Below are positions 60,750 through 64,000 of a stretch of DNA of 64,000 nucleotides, piece by piece. The position numbers and the translations under genes are program-made. Every line of letters begins with the position of its first letter. Position 1 is the first letter of the stretch. The notes beneath the pieces are model-generated. The model saw nothing but the letters and a program-made list of their open reading frames with translations. It ran no database searches and was not told where the DNA came from. This stretch comes from Stromatinia cepivora (taxonomy: Eukaryota; Ascomycota; Leotiomycetes; Helotiales; Sclerotiniaceae). Location of the stretch: assembly GCA_014898415.1 (NCBI GenBank), contig RCTD01000002.1:1612001-1676000 (forward strand), in the 5' to 3' direction.

Positions 60750-61060
60750 ATCAAAAGAAATTATAGTAATCCTATATTTCTTAAAAAAGATCGATCTAAT
60801 AATGAAAGAATCTGTAACAATCTTTTATAACAATCAATAAACGATCAGATTAATAATTAATAAAAACAAATAAATCATTATAAAACTATATTACATCAAT
60901 ATCCAAAATATATAATTATATTAAGAATATTCAAAAAGGAATTTTATATAACCTATCTATCGACCACCGATATAACTATTGATAAACTTATCAAAAACCT
61001 TATAAAACAAAAATTCGAATATTTCCGATTCCTTTTCAATTTACAAAATATAAATAATAG
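60750..61060 (+). pseudogene. copia RNase H relic (element B)
   Basis: The plus frame, with stops, reads ESVTIFYNNQ (for I-x-I-x-C-D-N-Q), then a block ending LYYINIQNI (K-H-I-D-I-R-x-H), then TIDKLIKNLIKQKFEYFRFL (the A-D-x-L-T-K-x-L-x-x-x-x-F-x-x-F motif that ends copia polyproteins). It resumes the pol gene after element C. Confidence 0.75.
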
Positions 61061-61349
61061 GATTATAAAGCTTAAATAATAACAATCTAGAATTTGAATA
61101 ATGATAATCTGGATTATAAAGCTTGAATAACAATAATCTGAAACTCATATTTCTTCCCTTTAACATAGATAAAATAAGTCCTATTTGGTATCCCAGATTA
61201 TTATATTTTTCTATAATACACTCCAATTCATATATTCCATATCTATCAGGAAACAAAGAATAATCAAGATTGATCACTTCTCCGCTCTTCATTTTCCTAT
61301 CCTCGAAAAAGGATAAGCTTTTTTCTAAATTCAATAACTTGAAATTCAA
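61041..61349 (-). pseudogene. Antisense ORF in the 3' region of copia B
   Basis: About 102 open codons on the strand opposite to pol. The best ATG-initiated part begins at an internal Met (MKSGEVINLDYSLFPDRYG) and the end carries a duplicated block (LLLFKLYNP twice). The composition is less AT-skewed than its surroundings. No family is recognised. An upstream in-frame TAG could derive from CAG. Chance cannot be excluded. Confidence 0.3.
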
Positions 61350-62984
61350 ATAAAAAAGCTTCAGGATTATCTATAACAATTAATAAACAAGGAATAATTG
61401 AAGCAACCGAAATTATTAATATTATCAATATTATAAAAGCCAAAGAACTATCCCTTCTTTTCCTTTTCTTCGGATATATTACCTATTCCTTTTTCCTTTT
61501 CTTTTTTACCATTCTTTTTCTCTCATCCTTATTATCGTTTTCCGAAATCACAATATACTTCTTTTATTCAACTTTTCAAAAACTTTAATAAATAATATAA
61601 CAAAGAGAAAAAGAATGATAATATAAAAATGAAAAAACAATTTCTCTTTTCTTTTCGATCTTCAATATCACTTTTATTATAATTCTATATCCTTGTTTGG
61701 ATTATATAACCAACAATTAATATACTATAAAAATAAAAAATGAATAAAGAATTTACTTTCGAATTTTGCTAATAAACGATAATATTATAATCTGTTAAAG
61801 GATAAAGAAAAATTGGTAAAGAAGTATATAAATAAATATTACAATTCCAATATCAATGATTATTCGGTTTAAAAGAATTAATAAAATATTCGTTATGAAA
61901 ATTATATTTTCCAATAATCAACGATTTTATATATTGAATATATAAATAATCATTTCTTTCCTTACAACTTCCTTTATCTTTTGTTTTGATTGAAGAGTCA
62001 ATAATTTTCGATAATCTTTTTTCTCTTTTTTTTTCATTTAGTTTATTATCCGAAAAATCTGGTATTAAAGAATCGAATAGATCGTTATTATCAAATAAAG
62101 AAACCCTTCCTCTTTTTTTTTCTTTATCAAATAATTTTTGCTTTGATAATTACAAATACAGAATTAATAAAACCTTTCAATTATACAACAGAATTCAAGA
62201 ACAAAACCTACTTCCAAATTATTATCTAAATTTATAACAAATAATTGATTATAATAAACAACAATTCCTTTAATAAAGAAAAGCAATTTCTAAAATAAAT
62301 GATTATATATTATTCTAAAAACAGATTTAGTTAAATTATACTCCCAAAAATCGATATCTTAGTTCGTTATCTATATTAGATTCATTAATTTTCTTTATTC
62401 GATTTATTAATCTTTTAAAGGAATATTAGGATCTTTTTTTGTATTCGATTCTTTTAAAGCTTTCTTCTCAATTATTATTTATTTAGTATAATTGAAATTC
62501 GCTTATTTAATCTTTTTAGATCCCGAAATCTTAAATATAATAATAATCAATAAAAACTTGATTAAAACAAAAACGAAAATACAAAAAAGGAATCTATATA
62601 CTTTTAAAAATTTATTCATTTTATTTCATTATTATAATCAATATATTATAATTTAGTAATTACAGGCATTTTCAATTGCTATACCGCAAAATTAATTATT
62701 CTCCTGTATTCTCTTAATGGAAAACTTTCTTTTTATTATTCGAAATCTTGATTTCGAAGAATATTATAAATAGCAAACCAAAAATCAAAAGAAATTTGTG
62801 ATTTATATATAATCAAATTCTTCTCTATTTCAAAGATATTAAAATCATTTCAGATTTATATATTATATTACTCCTTTGTTGATATCTATCTATAATCATC
62901 TTATATATTCATTTACAAATCATATGAATTGTTATATTCTATACTTTTCTATTTGTTTCAGATTGTCTTTCGATTTAGAGAATA
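61350..62984 (+). mobile_element. Copia B long 3' region
   Basis: About 1.6 kb of AT-rich sequence between RNase H and the 3' LTR. The longest plus ORF (61986-62237) is Ser/Phe/Asn-rich low-complexity sequence without a recognisable motif. Confidence 0.5.
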
Positions 62985-63293
62985 TATTACGGAAAACTTT
63001 GTGATCCTTTATATCTTATAAAGAATTAAAACATATATTTTCCAATCGGAATAAAGGATCTTCTAATCTTTATTAATCTATTAATTGATAAAATGATTTT
63101 GATATATTAATAAACAAAGATCTAATTTAATTAAAATATATATCGATTAAATAATCACTTATTTGGTCTATATATACAGCTTTTGATTTATATAATCAAA
63201 AGCAAATTATTCAATTTTTTTACTCTATCAATCATGTGTACCATCTATTCCCCGATCCCTGAAAGTGCTCTGTAATCATACTATCCCGTAATA
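62985..63293 (+). repeat. 3' LTR of copia B
   Basis: 309 bp, starting TATTACGGAAAAC (mutated inner end) and ending CATACTATCCCGTAATA, followed by ATAAT. Confidence 0.9.
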
Positions 63294-63298
63294 ATAAT

Positions 63299-63574
63299 AT
63301 ATAAAAGTTATAATAGAGTTGAATAAATAAGATCAATTATATTCCTTAGAATCTACAATTGAAGAATTATAATTTATAAGAAGCGATTAGATATATATAC
63401 ACAAATATTTATTCGTAAGCTGCAGGGCTGTATACATGCATTATTAGGATCATCATTTTACCATACTAAATCGTATAATTCGTAATGTATATGTATAAAC
63501 GATCAGCTCATAAATTGATATAAAAGATAAGAGGTATTATATGATTAGCCTCCTGTGGTTCACGATTCGTGACA
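63299..63574 (-). repeat. 5' LTR of A1, main part
   Basis: 276 bp that complete the 6 bp at 34293-34298. It starts ATATAAAAGTTATAATAG, which equals GCACAAGAGCCGTAGTAG after transitions only, and ends CACGATTCGTGACA. Confidence 0.92.
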
Positions 63575-64000
63575 TCAATATATAAAATCGATACTCCTAA
63601 TAATTCAATTACTTCTTTCGAATCATTATTACAATTACAAGATCTTTATACAATGATTATAAATTTGAAAAAAAAGAATCGATAATTGAAAGTTATAATA
63701 ACGATAAGCTTTACAATAATATAACTTCTTTTTGAATCTCAAATGATATTTATATAAATATTCAAATCAATAATAGTATTTGGAATTCTTTTTATTTCTT
63801 TAATCGAAATTCAAGGATCTTTATTCAAACAAATTTGAAGATCCCGAAATCAAAGGAAGAAAATTTTGATGAAATGATTTGATTATTTAGGGTTCTTTAA
63901 TGATTCTCTTTTTTTTTCAGGAAATGATAATTTATATAATAATCAGAGATTCTTTTATTCAAAAAACTAATCTAATTGATTAAGATTATATTCCTGTATC
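63575..64000 (+). mobile_element. Family A element A0, continuation (gag)
   Basis: After the TCAAT duplication the plus strand reads ATATAAAATCGATACTCC and continues with TCTTTCGAATCATTATTA. This aligns with the reverse complement of A2 near 58600-58660, immediately downstream of the sequence homologous to 27200-27216. So this is the same element as 26654-27216, interrupted by A1. It runs off the right edge. Confidence 0.8.

Larger units (their letters stand above)
34299..63293 (+). mobile_element. Ty1/copia element B, full length with nested insertions
   Basis: Two 309-bp LTRs (34299-34607, 62985-63293) in the same orientation are flanked by ATAAT (34294-34298, 63294-63298), and the A1 LTR is restored base for base when the element is removed. 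About 8.3 kb remain after taking out Fot1 and element C. The primer site GTTATGAGCCCGG follows the 5' LTR. A gag-like segment lies near 35640-35965, reverse transcriptase at about 41420-41790, and RNase H after the C insertion at about 60750-61060. After RNase H about 1.9 kb remains before the 3' LTR, unusually long for a copia element. Confidence 0.9.
27217..63574 (-). mobile_element. Family A chromovirus-like gypsy element A1 with nested insertions
   Basis: Minus-strand Ty3/gypsy element. The 3' LTR is 27217-27498. The 5' LTR is split by element B into 34293-34298 and 63299-63574 (6 + 276 = 282 bp, the same as the 3' LTR). The target duplication is CCAAT (27212-27216) and TCAAT (63575-63579), one C-to-T apart. 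Without nested insertions the element is about 7.0 kb, the same as A2. Domains in transcription order: protease (near 32251-32520), reverse transcriptase (about 30900-31519), integrase (to 28446) and a chromodomain-like end (about 28300-28445). It inserted into A0. Confidence 0.88.

Overview
This window looks like nuclear DNA of a filamentous ascomycete (Pezizomycotina; a leotiomycete is my guess, not shown). The evidence is short GT-AG introns, a Zn2Cys6 regulator, a Kex2-type repeat secretory protein, and long AT-rich tracts of LTR retrotransposons whose copies differ almost only by C-to-T and G-to-A changes, the footprint of repeat-induced point mutation (RIP). The window is two-speed: one gene island of normal base composition (about 11,990-23,700) between two blocks of degraded transposons.

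Left block (1-11,960). A minus-strand Ty3/gypsy element (E) is split inside its reverse transcriptase by a complete plus-strand Ty1/copia element (D, 829-6305, target duplication TGAAA). Further right is a short LTR element with little coding capacity (F, 8101-10503, duplication TTATA). The rest is AT-rich sequence I cannot assign.

Gene island. It holds an orphan ORF at the AT border (11973-12419), a repeat-rich stretch with a microsatellite, a 17-bp minisatellite and a 44-bp inverted repeat (12788-14327), a small ORF broken by one TAA (14592-14858), a three-exon Zn2Cys6 transcription factor gene (15227-17085), a 666-bp MITE-like element with CATA duplications (18285-18950), a gene for a secreted precursor with five related peptides separated by Lys-Arg sites (19802-20350), and convergent with it a RING-H2 protein gene whose C-terminal frame is displaced at a run of nine T (20747-22242, minus strand). 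I see no biosynthetic partner gene beside the peptide precursor.

Right block (23,700-64,000). After an AT-rich transition with minisatellites, 26654-64000 is one nest of transposons that can be resolved by LTR pairs and target duplications. A plus-strand chromovirus-like gypsy element (A0) is entered by a minus-strand copy of the same family (A1, 27217-63574, CCAAT/TCAAT). Its 5' LTR is entered after 6 bp by a Ty1/copia element (B, 34299-63293, ATAAT). B is entered by a Fot1/pogo DNA transposon (36179-38366, TA) and by a large gypsy element C (42226-60743, GTAT). C is entered by a third family A copy (A2, 52267-59280, AATAC) and by a solo B LTR (48932-49240, CAAGG); a second solo B LTR lies in A1 (30120-30428, ATTTC). 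This gives a relative order of insertion.

Two points of transposon biology stand out. Each family has a recognisable priming system: a half-tRNA initiator-Met site in copia B and F, a long conventional tRNA site in C, and a probable self-priming site in family A. In all six full-length elements the outer edges of the LTRs are nearly unmutated while the inner edges are heavily mutated. No intact transposon ORF remains; all domain calls in these blocks are degraded relics.
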